DNA of 64,000 nucleotides from Opisthorchis felineus (Eukaryota > Platyhelminthes > Trematoda > Opisthorchiida > Opisthorchiidae): contig SJOL01008492.1 in NCBI GenBank assembly GCA_004794785.1, positions 1,204,610 through 1,268,609 of the forward strand, read 5' to 3'. Each line of letters opens with the position of its first letter. Positions within the stretch are counted from its first letter, which is position 1. The translations under genes were made by a program, and so were the position numbers. The notes beneath the pieces are model-generated. The model ran no database searches and was not told the origin of the DNA. It worked only from the letters and a program-made list of their open reading frames with translations. Shown in pieces: positions 38,771 to 52,404 of this stretch.

Positions 38771-41700
38771 TGGGCTAGCTGACACAGCCAGCCGTGAATT
38801 AGTATATTTCTCACCCCAAAAAGTTTTGCATTCTAACACATTTTAATATTCATGATCATAATCTTCCACAGGTAAGAAGCCGCGGTATGACGTTGGTTTA
38901 CTTTACAGACCTCGTTTTGTTATGAAACTATGAATATGCGACGGTACGGTATACATAGAGCTGTTTGTGTCCAGCTGTTCGTTGTTCCAGGCACATTTTT
39001 GAATTCTTCTAAAGGCCACACCAGCCACCGGTACTTACGAGTTCAAATCCTTGTTGATCGTTTTGTCGGTGGCTTGCGCTGGTGTCAGTGAACGTTTACC
39101 TGTAGCCCATCGGTGGCTTCACATCAATGTAGATCCAGTACAAGATCCGCCTAATCCAACAAACCATGCAAAACCTGTTTTATTTTGCAATGCTGCAAAT
39201 GAAGAATCCTGTTGTATCAGATTTCTTTGTAAAAAAACTGGTCGGACGGTTAAACGAAACAAGACCACTCTTGATCAGCAGCAGGGGAAGTGAGATAACC
39301 AAATACAGTACAAAATCACGTCCAAAAATACTTTATCCTGTAACCTCATCTAGGTTTTGAGCAACTGGATTTTGGTCATTTCTCTGCCACGGATGCAAAA
39401 GGATGCTGGTGAACAAGTTAGCCACAGTGCAAGTATTAAATTCTATGTAGCCTTCGAATTAAGTAAGTAAGACGAATAAAAGCTGAGGCTAAATGGCACC
39501 ATAACAATAAAACCAAGCCATAAATCGGACACGGCTAATAAGTCCTTAGACCTTTTTATGGCACATCAAAATTAACCTTTAAACTTTCATCAAAAACTTA
39601 ACCGGAGGAGATTTTAAGACGCATGGAAAACCAAGAGACATTTTCAAAATAAAACCCGGAACCCGCTCCCCCAATCCTGAATGATATCTTTTTTATGCTA
39701 ACATTACCAGAGATGCGTGATGGACTCTTTGGCTCGAATTCTATGAACTCATCGGTTTATCCTATTTTGGATATCTTTCTTTGTGACCAAATTAGTGAAC
39801 TGATTAAAGACTTAGTCTAAAAAATTAGACTAAAAACCTGGTAGCTCTGTACCATGTAAAGTGCTGAACACACTGACACGGTTCGGATGCAACTTCACCT
39901 GAAGGTGACTCAAAAATGGGTGCTTATAATGTATACTAGTGTGTGTGTTCGGATATTGTTTGCGTATGCAACCTATCCGTTACCTTCGACTGCACTCCAA
40001 AAACTGCTACTTTAATAGTAAATAAACCCGTGACACGTGCCTGTACCATTATTTTCGTCAGCAATTCTCCATCCCTACAATGTCAATCTAAGCGACTTGC
40101 TAAAAATTATTCAGTTACTCGTAGTAGAAAAACGTATGGCAAGCTGGCATCTTGCTTGGTAAAAAGTGGTTTCGTCTTTCAGTGTACCTAAAAGTGAAGC
40201 GTGTTCGGGTTTCATGCTTGTTGGGGCTTAACCAGATGCAAACACTAGATAACTGGAAGAGGTCAATGGCTCGATAGAATGGGACAAAGCCACTTGGACC
40301 AGTCCATGGGCTTACAATGACAGACTGTCAGGCCATGAACCCCCAAGATATGAAACATGATGAAACCAGACTGTAATATAATTCAAGCTGAAATTCTGGG
40401 TTGTTAGTGCTGCTGATTGTCTAAAATAAATTCGCATGTTTCCTGAATTCAAAAAGTGCCCTATGCAGTCCAGCTTGCTCTGTTATTGATTTTCGGTCAC
40501 TTGTTAAACGGTGATTCCTACGACTGTCGTTGTGGTAGACTATTTGACAGATCACAACGTTTCAGATCTAACCTGGTCGAAGAAACAAGAGATTGACACA
40601 AAGGTACTAAAGCGGGATTAGCTTACTAAATATTGTGTGATTTGATTCATTCCGATTAGTAGACTTGTTGATAACCCGTCATTACCGAGGAGAACGGCAG
40701 TTGTCCTTCACGGATTGTGCGTCTGGATCACATGTTTAAGTCAGGACTGTTATCATCAGCGCATATCCCTGTAATCAATCAGAATTCTCACGTCTGACTG
40801 ATCAAGCTCTTTGGCTCGTCTCTGTAGCTACTTTGGTGTTGAACCAGGGAACCCAGCGAATCTGAAACCAAGAAAGTTATGGCTTTCTCACAAACTATCC
40901 TGATAACTTGGTTTCCATTGATTTTTCTTGCCACAGTTAAATGTTGCGTACATCTGATACACTTTTTCTACCTAAATGCGTCGATGATTGTGACCACTGA
41001 CACATTTATTTTGGATGTAATTACAGGTATTCTACTCAAAACGACCAGAAAGAGTATTCGATGTTGCCTAAACTCAGCTACTTTCGAATTCACATTCAGC
41101 TGCAGAAGCAAGTCGGAGAATCTATAAGTGGGAAGATTTAGGTAACACGAATCGGGTCATCAACGCTAAAATATCCGAACATCGGAGCACGCCTTCGATG
41201 TCTTATACCGGGTACTTCTGAACAGACCACCGTTGGTACGCTCCAGACTATTATTGATGGCAGAGGTGATTGGAATCCGGCTGCATGACCCGCAACTCAG
41301 TGTCCAAAGCAAACTTGTGCGACCTCTGAAGTTAAGCTGGCCTGCGAAAAATCCGGTCCCACAAACTTGTGTGACATTGACGTCACTCATTTAATTGTTT
41401 CTTTACTGCATGGCACCGGGTATTGCGAAAAAATTTCTATAAGGCCTCGACTGACAACTCCTGTTATAAACGGAGCAGAGTGTTGGGTTATTTGCATAAA
41501 AGCAGTTTGGACGGTAAAGCCTAGGGTAAAAAAAGAGGATACTCTCACTCAACCGGGGTTATTTAAGAACCGTGGTTGGTTGGCAAAGGCTAGACCAGTG
41601 CTTTCACGTGACCTGTTTGATAATACAAAGTCGTCTAGGTATATTTTTAGCCGGTAATACCATTTTGCCTACGGATTGTTATGAGGTTTTGCTTGACGAG

Positions 41701-44700
41701 TTTTCGTTATAAATTAGCCTCGGTGGTGAACTCAGCCCTAGTTCAAACGGTTCGTACACTACACGATGCTGAATGTTTTTAACCAAAGGGTGACCAGATA
41801 GTTAAAATGACGGTTTTTGTACTGAACTGCACTGACAGTAGGAATCACTTTCGCGACAGTAGAGATGACTCAAAATGCACATTGTAGAAAGTACATGTAG
41901 TGACTCTTGGTTGTCCCATTTTCACTCCAAAGATTTGCGAACGCGCCTTGGATTGCCCTATGATTAAAGACCTTGTTTTCAAAGTGTGGTGAAGCCAATC
42001 TCAACGTGTTGCTATAGCTACTTTGTTGCCAAGATATGGATGGTGGAATCTTCTCACGCGCATCCCTTCGCAGTATCCGAGCTGCTGGTTCGGTTACCGG
42101 GACAGCCAATGGACCAGTAGCATGGACATACACATTGTTGCAGGTGTGATCAGATCCCCAATGCCTTTAAGACGGATGATCGAGAAAGGCGCCTGCATCT
42201 TGACACCCAGGTGGAGGGGCAAACTCGAGTGGGTGGCTCAGACGGTTTCGCCTAATGGAAGTGAGTCGACACAACTAGTCAGTCGGTAGGTTGGTCATTG
42301 ACAGGCTAGAACTTACAAGGCTAGATCAAACCAGCCGTTAGGTCTCGCAGCTCAGTCGATGGTGAACAGTAGAGGATTATTCGATCTGCATGACGTGTCC
42401 GAGCCGAAGTGTGTCATTTTACGTTTTGCCCTTTTGATGAGGGATATCATTTGTACGGTATTCCATTGTACCGTGTTTTCTGGTACATTTACACGCCTTT
42501 GCACACTCCATTTCAGAGGTTGTGTTCAGTTTTAGTCTGATGATCTCTGCTAATGACTGCCTGTTGCTTGAGCGAAAATGACCAGGTGCTGTTGTTGTTG
42601 TTGGCAACGTCTTTTTAACCTCCAAGGCAAAAATTTCACAATAAGTGGGATTTAGAGGCAACTTTCGGGAAAGCATTTTCTGGAGGACCTTCCCCTGCAT
42701 TTTACAAGTGACTTCTAGCCATCGGGATTACCAAGCTAGTAATTCATCACAGCGGTATAACCGATATTTATTTTAGGCTTGTCGGGCGAAATGGGTTTAC
42801 GGGGCACACAAACAAACCTCACAAACTTTTATGACTGGGCGACATGTCCGGTGATGCATGATTTTAATCAGCAGTTTGGACGATCACCAAACCCGGTCAA
42901 TACATCTGCATGTACACTCTACTAGTTGATTCTTTCATTTGTTTGCCATGCCATATGCCTGTCATGTTAGGCAAGTAAGGCAAGTCGATTGATGACCCAA
43001 TGCTAAGGTTGATTAGGAAACATGGTTGTACGCGGATGGGAACACTGCCAGGACGTCCATAAGTGGTCAGCAGCACGATTGAGGTCTTCAATCATAGCCT
43101 TTGGTTCAGGAGGCTGGTCTCAATCAGCGATATTTCGCGGGAAATGCTGAAGCATGCAGTATTTGAAGAACAGGTCTCCTACAAATTCCAACCTCCAGGA
43201 GATTGTTTTTAGTCAGATCTCCAGCCGCTAACCAGTCGGGTGTAAGAGACTGCGTAAGTGTAGCTCAGCAGGTCGAGGGGGCGCACAAGCCGTCAAGTAA
43301 TGGTAATGTACAGTTCACTGCATTCGTTTAGTTATAGTTACACAAGACTACTGTAGCTGCATCCTCCGTCTTTACAGAGAGCACCCTTTTTCATCGGCTA
43401 CTGTTGTACCGAACTAGCCTTTTTGAAAAGCATGAGGATTAATGCATAAGCAGTACCAGCAGAACAAAGTTTTATGTGATTCTCTTCGATCTGTTCAAAC
43501 AATACCATTCGTTGTATTCACTTTAGACTTTGTGCATTCAAGAGTTTGGTCATTATAGTATCAATCAGTTAATTCGGGTTTGTTGAAAAAGGCTGACACA
43601 ATTCCACTTGATGTTGAACCGCGAAACAATCAGATAAGGACAGGAAGTTTATGTGACTATGGGCGGGGATACACACTATCTGATTTTAGGTGATCTTGCT
43701 CATTTGCCTAGCTGTGTAGCACACACAAAAGCAAAATCTGGCAACTGCAGCCCTACATAGGTCGACGCAGTTAACTTAAAGCTTAAGCTGCCATTCCTGC
43801 ACATGACTGTTCGCTTGGCCATCAAACACGTAGACACATGAACACAATGAAGTCGACAGGCGAAATTTTCAGGTTAGTACACAGGATCGATGAAGGGACC
43901 ACTTATGTTCAATGCCATTCCAGCTGCTGGTGGTGACAATGCGACTCCAACAGGCTGGTTCTGTTAATATTTTGAAATAAAATTCCGGTGCGCAGCATTC
44001 CAGCTGGAATATGAAAAGTCGTTTTGTGATTGTGAACAAAACAAAGGTAAGTTGACTTTAATCATTTATCAGTGGCGTTTGATGTCAGCCTTTTCTGCTG
44101 CTCGTGCTTCTGAGGTCACGATATGCTCAGTGACCTGCATGAACATCAGTTTTGGGTGAAAAAAAAACAAGAATTAAATGTAGCCTCACTGACTGCCGTA
44201 ATTTGTCCTGAAGGGTTAGTGGGGTTTTCAGCCCCAACTTACAGCGCGTCATTTGATTGACACACCAGGAGAGGACAGTCAATTGCAAAGAACTTGATAC
44301 TACATATATGAGTCTTATCTCGAATGAAACACGGGGTGATTGTGATAATGTAGGTGATACACGTCCTCCATCGTACCAATGACAGTGGCCGAATTTTTCA
44401 GCAACCTGTGAGTTCGTAGAGGGACAGATCGAGCTTATCAGCTGTATTCTCCAGTGCCTACCCTTAATCCTCTAGATGTTAAGTTATTCGACTAACTAGA
44501 TGGTCAACACGTGCATGGTCGTCGCGCATGCCTTAATAGGAAAGCAGTGTATTTTCTATACAGCAAAGATAATCGGAAAATACTGTCTATGTGGAGGACA
44601 AGGCGGATGCGCTTGGAATACCCAACAGAGCGCTTCAGACCAGCAGCGTGATATCGAAGCCGAAAAAGTTGTTCCTATGTTACAGAGGTCTTTCTGTGTT

Positions 44701-45409
44701 TGCTGAAATCCTTTTTACTTGTTGCGCTTAGTAAGAAGTTAGCATATCCACTTCCGTGCAGAACTCGGGTGAGGTGCACTGAAGGATGAGAGCCTCGTAT
44801 TTAGACCAGACTGTCTCACTGTTCCGGAAGGCATGTTGTCGATCAAGACTTATGGAATCTACAGGTTGTCAACGTTGAAGAAGTAGATCAGTTTCGTCTT
44901 CCACTGAACTGAAACCGTTGTTTTCCAGGCACAAGATGGAAGGTGATATGAGCCAGATAATGCGTGCTTTGATGTTATGTTGCGACAGCGTCCAGACAAA
45001 ACCGACAACACTAGTCACGAAATGAAATGAAAACTCATGCTGCCGTAAAAAAAACCGACACTTGGGAAGCCGTTCATTTCTACGACTGATCACCCCAAAA
45101 GTGAGAATTTGAATACGACTACTTGAGCACCTCCAAAAAGTAGGGGTTTTTGACGGTACCAAAGTCTACACCTGGCACCCAAAGCGACCACACCAGAGCA
45201 GAAATTCCAAATCTCTTACCCTAAGCAGAAAATATACAAAATATTTTGTTACTCAGATCTTCACTGAAAGCACCAAATTAATGTCTGTAGTAGACATCCT
45301 GTTTTACGGCTACAGGTTCATACCTCTAGGTGAGAACTCTAGGAAACGATCTTCTGAAGTGGGATTAAAATGGGTTCATTCCTAAAGACTTTTATTCTAT
45401 AATTGGTTC

Positions 45410-45472
45410 CTCTCAGTGGTGAAAAGCCCCAGGACGGTGCAAATACTTGGCTGTAAAACCCCCAGATAAAAA
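45410..45472 (+). repeat. Hammerhead-like repeat family, decayed scrap at 45.4 kb
   Basis: TGGTGAAAAGCCCCAGGACG then GTGCAAATACTTGGCTGTAAAA lines up with the CTGATGAGCCCCAAGAAGGG / GCGAAACCAG..GGCTGTCAAA region of the other copies. The core bases are mutated and no leader can be recognised. Confidence 0.45.
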
Positions 45473-48400
45473 TTCTTCACGGCAGCCAAAACCTCAGGGC
45501 TATAAAATCATACTCTATAAGGCTGTGTTTGGATTTGTAATTTTCTGTCCGGCCTCTTTAGGTGGTCCTGTTAAAATGGGGCAACGATACCAAGTTCAAT
45601 TGAATGATCAGGATTCCAGGTCTCATGATTGCTTGAAGAATCAACAGTGCTTCAGCCCTGTTGTTCCAAACCTGTGAAATAGCATCCTCTATACGGGATG
45701 CTGACAGCATACTTCTTCAGCTTCATAGTGTGGGGTGGGCTGGGAGTACATCTGGTCTCAGCTAACGGTCATTCGTCTGGCCCACCAAAGCAAATGGTCC
45801 TCATTCGGATTGGTGTCATTAGAGGGTTCATTTTACATGCAGTCCAAGACACCAAAGCGTCGGACACGAGCAACACTGTTTTAGACTATACCAGTACTGT
45901 TGAATGTGGATTGCGATTTGGATAGTCCAATGAAACAATAATGTTGATCAGGATGACAGCAATGGGACAATCATTGTGTAATTTCTCCGTTTGAGGGTAG
46001 CAGACTCGTTCTTCTATGAGGAGATTACTCACTCCTCTGCTTGGTCCCTACAGGATGTTTCAACAGGATATGATAAAACTCAACTGATGAGTGTATTCCG
46101 CTGGCTAAAAAGTGGACTGGCACAGAATATAACGGTCTGTAGTTTTTCACATGTCTATCCCAGTCATTTGCCCTACTACCGCTCCAGGTTCCGTAGGGAT
46201 TCAACCTTCACCCATCTAGGACTGGCCAACACCGATGAGTTATCTTAGATTTATCTCGTAATCTCCGAAAGCGGTATTACCAATCCTTATATATGTGAAT
46301 GCTTCTCAAATATATGGCAAGATTCGACTACATAGATTGAAAATGACGGATAATGCTGTCGAATTTATATAAAGCCCACGGGTCGGATTTGGTCTCAGCA
46401 CTCATTATATTGCCAAAGAACTAAGAAATTGAGTAGGATTTAATTATTGAGCTTATTCGTGCATTGTTTGCCAAGCCGACAAGTGATATTCAGGACCGGG
46501 CAAAATTTGACCACTCCAGACAGTGTGTTTGTTTCTGCTGAAGGGCTAGCAACGTGTATTTGTTCCATAATCCAACAAAATCCGGTCGCCGCATTCGATG
46601 CGCCACAGATCCAACAGACTACCGGTGGGTTTTATGTAAACAACCGGGTTTAGTGCTGCTGATGATAAAAAAAAATCTGATGGGTTATAGGTATGTGAGA
46701 AGCGGAGACATCGTGAACAGGACAAATGTATGCTGGGAAGGAGAGTATGTTTACCTATAGGCTTGTTTAGTCTGCATGTGAATATGAGCAAAGATGGAAG
46801 CTGAAAAGCCGCAAAAGCTACAACATTCCTGGGAGTTTAACTAAGGGTCTAACCAGAGCTGTCTGTGCGGGTTAATCCAGATCTAGAACAAAGCTAGTGA
46901 AGTTTTGGTTAGACTATGAGCAAACAACAAAACATCAACGTACCAGGATGTATTGCTCGAAACTTTTTGCAAGACTGGAATAATCAGAATTACAAAATCG
47001 GACAAGGTGCCAAGCTGACGACTGCAGTCACACGGATGATCACTGAAACTCGGTATATTAACATTGTCTCATTTCGTCAGAATCAAACCGAACTAAATGT
47101 TCAATGCAATCAGTCATCCTTTCGACTTTGTTCACATCGACTTCTGTAAGGAAATTCTAAAACTCCTGAGGGTTCTTATTGATCAGAGCTCCGGCAATCT
47201 GCCTGCTGGACAGTGTAGGGAACTGCGTTTTGCTTTATACCTTTTCGGCTTTGTCTTTTCATGGCATGAAGCTAAATGAAAACTCAAATTTGAGGCAACC
47301 TTCAGGATGATTGACGGTATGCGTTAGCTGGTTTGACATGGTTTCTATGTGTATTCGCTGAAAACTTTTATTAAAGCAAAAAACGCGTAGGTTACACCCA
47401 TATGTATGGATGGCAGCCTTGGGATTAATGTGAAGAACAGCGTACGTCTCTCAGTACGAGCATCTCGTTTATGTTAGTGGAGTTTGTATGACAGAATTCA
47501 AATGTCGGTGTTGTTCGTTATCTTGTGCATAGCATAATCAGAGTAGAGTTTATTGGAAAACTCCCGTTCAGTTAAACCGACTTGTAGAATGAGTTCACGA
47601 GCTTCTGTTAAATAGTTTTCAGGGCGTCCTGCTTTCGCGGCTCAATTTAGCGTTACAAATAAATCTCATCCATGACTTGTCGCCAGTTGTCTCTACTTCT
47701 CCGCTTGGTATTAAGAGCTAATTTGAAGGGCTTTCCAAATCTGTCACTCCTGATACACCAGCGCAATAAGAATAAATCGTCAACCACGAACAACCACTTG
47801 AATCAATTTTACTAGATAGGACTTTGCTACTCAGCGAACAGAAAAAAATGTGGAGGCCAGCCATCACAAGTAACAAAAGATATGTAGGCGCTAAAGTCTG
47901 TCACATTAACTTTGACTACTACCCAGTTAATCACACAAAACCCATTATTTTGTAGTGCCTATTATGAAGAGCGGATATCGACAGACCAGCTTCCTTTTAC
48001 CTCAAGTGGAACAACAAATTTGCGCCAGCGCTGTCGAAGATTTGGGAAGCTCTTGAATCAGTTTGCGTTGACAGCTCACCAATTAACTACACACTTGGCA
48101 AGTTTTTACAGGCAAGGTATTGTTCAGCACGAAAATTCTTACGACTGTCTGGAGAACAATCACACCCGGCGCTACAGTTTCATGTGCTATTTGCATTATC
48201 TAGATGGTATCCAATTTTGGCGGGCTGAAGCAGTTCGGTCGTCTGGATGCCGACCTACATTCTTCCGCTTAATAAATACACAATGATAAATGGATGGTGA
48301 TTACACTGCTTTGTGAATGACAAAAGGAGCAAGGGTGATTTGTAGCGAAATGGCATTGGAATGGCTGGAAAAAATGTGCAAGTCGGTCGTGGCTTCAGGA

Positions 48401-48918
48401 GCTCTCATGTTCATCACCAGTTACAATTTCACTTGCTTTGGAAAAGATAGGAGCTTGATTTGTTGTAAAGCTGTCAGTCACGAGAACGACGACATAAAGC
48501 AGTGAAACCTCTACTATGATGTGAGCTTCAACAAACCTCTTCCTCGATTATCAAAGGTACTCTTGTTGAAACCGATTACATTCTTGTGCTCTCTAGCCAT
48601 CGTTTGTTCCAAATTTTTTCATGATGATGTGGGGAAATCGTTCGCAATGCTGCATTCTCTTTCTGTGTCTATATACGCCAACTACCAAACTTGTCATTAT
48701 TAGTATTTTGTATTTTTGGAGGAAGGGCCTCAAACGTGCTAGCAGCAGCTTGGTAATCACCGCCGAACTAGCACACTGCTGTTTGAGAGCAGCTACCGTT
48801 TAGTATGAATGTGCATGTGTACGAATATATAATAGCCTCAGGTATCTAAAAATTTTCAAGTTCGAGTGGACTGGAAACACCCATAGAGTCATGAAGGACA
48901 AAGAAGACTGACCTTTTC

Positions 48919-48936
48919 GACATCCCGTTTCGGCCT
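48919..48936 (-). other. Half-hammerhead-like motif beside the TA microsatellite
   Basis: On the minus strand this reads GGCCGAAACGGGATGTCG, which is the 3' part of many metazoan type I hammerheads (stem II strand GGCC, GAAAC, short stem III, GUC). The place where CTGATGA and the other stem II strand should be is occupied by the TA repeat, so no complete ribozyme exists here. Confidence 0.3.

Positions 48937-48939
<3 letters not shown>

Positions 48940-48978
<39 letters not shown>
48940..48978. repeat. TA dinucleotide microsatellite
   Basis: About 18 AT/TA units. The Ile-Tyr runs in the minus-strand open frames across it are an artefact of the repeat. Confidence 0.95.
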
Positions 48979-48981
<3 letters not shown>

Positions 48982-49243
48982 CGATAGGACGAAATGGACG
49001 CTAGGTATACCATAGTCGGGATCCACTGAAAAGAATCTATCGGCATACGAAACTTTCAACGCAAACTCTATATCCAAAGGAGGCGCAAGCATGTCCTGTT
49101 GCTAATCTGACCACACATTAGGAGGACGTTATAATCGGACCTTACTATGTCACATTATTTGGACCCAAACCTACTTTCTTCCTTCGGTCATTGATCTTTG
49201 ACCCGAAGGAAAAGTCTTGAAATTCTTACCAGTTGTTTCTATC

Positions 49244-49441
49244 TTATGTATTCGGAACCAAGTTTCCTTCATTGCATTCACCTTGCTGTTCGCAGCCCAC
49301 TACTGGTTTCGGTCCCAAATTTTCATCGATTTCGTAATACTTACGAATGTAGTAAAACAAAGCTGTGATTAACGCTACTACAACAGGAGCTCCAACACAG
49401 TGGACATACGTCCGAGTCTTCGCGGCCACCGGTGAACCCAT
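49244..49441 (-). CDS. Candidate small single-pass membrane protein, 65 aa, unrecognised
   Basis: The frame opens with ATGG preceded by ATCAAA, a strong eukaryotic start context, and ends at TAA. It has a short polar/basic N-terminus (MGSPVAAKTRTYVHC), one hydrophobic segment at about residues 17-31 (GAPVVVALITALFYY), a basic IRKYY flank, then an acidic/polar tail (EIDENLGPKP..ECNEGN). Composition looks like a real small mitochondrial or ER membrane subunit, but I do not recognise the family. It could be a single-exon gene, a processed retrocopy or one exon of a longer gene. No poly(A) signal is obvious nearby. Confidence 0.4.
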   Translation of the reverse strand: MGSPVAAKTRTYVHCVGAPVVVALITALFYYIRKYYEIDENLGPKPVVGCEQQGECNEGNLVPNT

Positions 49442-49869
49442 TTTGATAGATTCCGGTCATAAAGAAATTCAGTTAAAATAAACTGTTTTACAACATCACC
49501 TAAAATGAGAAAAATTGAATTGTATTAGGTTCTCCTGATATTGTTGAATGCAGCACCATTTTTAGAGATACCATCATTTGCAACCTAGAATACTTGCATG
49601 CGTCATCAGTAGTACCCACCGTTACACCAGTAACAACTTCCGATAAGCACTTCAGAATCTTCCTGAACTTTTCGCCGAGCAATGTTGCATGCTCTAACAT
49701 CCTGCAAGTAACATTTTGCAGCTCACACTTTTCCAAAGTGTTCAATAAAGTGCAACGTACCGTGGCGTACCAACCATAACAGGAATCCTTCTTGGTTGAT
49801 CATAGGTTTGTAAATGCTACATTTGACGTATTACGTATGAAAAGAAGGGTAGCAAAGTAGTTGGTACTC

Positions 49870-50136
49870 TCAAGTTTTGTTCTGCAGCTGAGAAATAAAT
49901 TTAAGTGAGGACTCACGGATGAGGTACACTAAGAAGTCCGTGTGATGGAGGGGAAAGTTTGGATGGACCTGTTTTAGCTCTCTCATGGCGTATCCACGCA
50001 TCCAAAGCATTATCAGGCGGCCAGATGTTCCATCTTCTTTGCGTACTGACTTCAATATAAATGAGACATTTTCGTCCTTCGGCCGACATCTTTGCGCATT
50101 CATTACTGATACACGCCTGACAATGCTCTTCGTCAT
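49870..50136 (-). CDS. Candidate unrecognised coding segment, 88 aa
   Basis: This minus-strand frame reads MTKSIVRRVSVMNAQRCRPK and continues through GYAMRELKQVHPNFPLHH to a stop. It is basic and protein-like in composition. A CTATAG acceptor-like site lies upstream of it on its strand, with the frame open from there, and a GTGAGT donor-like site lies inside, near the codons for VYLIRE. It could therefore be an internal exon ending at about 49915. No family assigned. It lies about 430 bases upstream of the 49.2 kb candidate on the same strand, so the two might belong together. Confidence 0.25.
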   Translation of the reverse strand: MTKSIVRRVSVMNAQRCRPKDENVSFILKSVRKEDGTSGRLIMLWMRGYAMRELKQVHPNFPLHHTDFLVYLIRESSLKFISQLQNKT

Positions 50137-52404
50137 GTAATGGGCGATAACAGCTAGTTTGAAGCTGCTATAGGAGTGGCACTCAAAATAGTGAAAAACA
50201 CATGAGGTTTAAGTACAGCCTGTATTCATTAGAGGACAGCCTTATTTGCAAAGAATTTCAGAAACTACGTGACACCAGAAGGACTGATTAACCTGTTCCT
50301 TAACTGTGTTGTCGACGGAAACTCGTACTCTGCTGTAGGCTCTGCCCCAGATATTAAAAACAATATGCTGCAGTAGTCAGTACACTTTTATAGCTAAAAG
50401 GCCCTTCACAATCCTCTAAATGTTACTTAAACACATATAAAGTCACCAGACCGAGGGAGCATAAACTAACGGTCATTACGTGATCTCTTCTCCGAATATG
50501 AACAAGAGCAGTCAGAGTTGTGCTGTCTATTTTAACACCTACACTACGTTGAAAGTGATAAGCCAACACCAGACTAAAAAGCAAGGTGAATTAATCCCAA
50601 TGTATTTAAATGCTCGTTATTTCATTCAGTACGGACAAGCTTGCGTTACACGGAACCCAATGTCGATATATTACCAAGTCCTCCGTTGTGAATACCCTCA
50701 CTGAATTCATGCCAGTATGATTTTATGTGCCAGGATGCTTTACTTGCGCACGCTTCAAATGTCACGGCTAATTTCGTCGGCTGTCAACAGGCATTTTTTC
50801 GGAGACCTACGGACCCGGAGGTGTCTACATCCCCGCAGTTGTCAGCAAATACAGCCTGTGACTTCGGACAGACTCGTGGGAGCGATATTATGAGTCACCC
50901 TGGAGCAACCAGACATAGCTCTAGTTGAACGGGTGATGCTGAAATGCTAACCACGTGTGCCAGTTTCGAGCAATTGTACGTGGAAATGATTAATGTCAAA
51001 CAAACTAGACCAACCCCAAATGACAGGTTTGCCCAGCTTTAGGCAGTGGACCAACTAAAAGCGTGCTGTCAGACAGTTCGGTCACCATGACAAAGTTTCC
51101 AAGCTGTCCACATAACACAAAGGAGAAAAAAGGACTAAATTCGTATGAAAGTATTTTAGAGCCTGTTTTTTTTAAAGTAGATACCGAAACACAATAAAGG
51201 ATTATTGTGCTTTGCTAAGGTCATGGTAGAGCATGTTAAATGACATGACCAATACATTTAGAGCACAAATGATAAAGGATTCTATGGGAAGTTTCGCTTT
51301 CCAGAGTTATCCTAGGACCAAACAGACAAAAGATCTGACGCTCAATGAGGGCTTGGAAAATCTGGTTCCATAGCTCTGGTCCATCTTAAACGGAAGTAAC
51401 AGCATCTGGGATACTTGAAGTGTTTACTCGTTCAGTTCACGCTGACAACCAAACAGCAGTCCCCGAGGAAACTGCAAGGAAAATATCCGCAGGATGCTGA
51501 CATAACCGTAGCTCAGTGGTTGCTCCTGTAATTTTTATGGGACAAAACTGAATAACGGAAGTTCAGAAACTCAGTTCACGTTGAAGCGAATTACTGATTC
51601 ATGTGCTCAGCGAGAAAATGTCCTGCGGGTGATGACCGGATTAAAATGACAAACCAGTAACTGTGGCCGCGAATGTGAAATCAAAAAGACATCGGTTATC
51701 AGAGTAAATCAGGATAGGTGCAATAAGAAATTCGAGCAGGAAGCAGAATAGAATAAAGTTAAAACATGTTGATAAATCCAGGCATAAATGAGAATTAAAA
51801 TAAAAATTAAATTAAAAGCCAAATGTAGCCGCATTAAATCTTCACTCTGTTTGATGTTGTCGAAGGGCATATTTCCCTGAAAGTCGAGCAAAATTGACAC
51901 GTTGTCCAAGCTTGCAAAAGTTTCGCTCAAACATTGGACTCTTAAGGCTGTGGCAGTGATAGTTCATGTGAATGTTTTGGCTTATTGAGCACTTATTTAA
52001 TCAGGTATCCATGGTGTGTATAAGCAGTCATTGACGTGAAGCATCTTCGTGTCGGAGTGTGAAGTGCTATTGCCGTGACACCATGCTTACTTTCCTGGAA
52101 CTGATGTTTCTCAGTTTCCCAGAGCGTGCCCCGGATATACTTAACAGGGAATCTGAGCTGATCGGTTTAATGCACGAATTCCTTCACTGGGAAACTACCC
52201 GTTTGGCGATCTTGTGATTTTTGGAAACTAAGTCAGCAATCTTCTTCAGACTTTAACTGCTAGCATTTAATCTTTCAGCGAGTATGCCACGTGATTGCGA
52301 TCTGACTCCTGGATATCGAATCCTGAAGTTGTCACTTGAGGAGCCAGTGAATACCTGATCGAATTCCGTGATCGAAGGATGAGTGGTGCTACATCGTTGA
52401 TTAG

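Larger units (their letters stand above)
31509..49243. other. Repeat-rich intergenic DNA
   Basis: There is no gene I can support. It holds hammerhead-family copies (34.9-36.2 and 45.4 kb), a LINE fragment (38.4-38.8 kb), tRNA-like scraps (a GATTCGATCCCG B-box-like string at about 32190; TAGCTCAGCAGGTCGAG at about 43262), a G run at 33.66 kb and a TA microsatellite at 48.94 kb. Open frames of 75-127 codons (for example 37278-37661 minus, 47912-48286 plus) show no family motifs. Confidence 0.6.

Noticed and set aside
42535..42585. CTGATGA followed 30 bases later by GCGAAAA, hammerhead-like
   Set aside because: Stem II does not pair convincingly and no cleavage triplet or stem III follows.
47912..48286. 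124-codon plus-strand open frame
   Set aside because: There is no domain, membrane segment or splice context. It is isolated in repeat-rich DNA.
48846..49092. Two minus-strand open frames with Ile-Tyr repeats
   Set aside because: The repeats are the translated TA microsatellite, not a protein.
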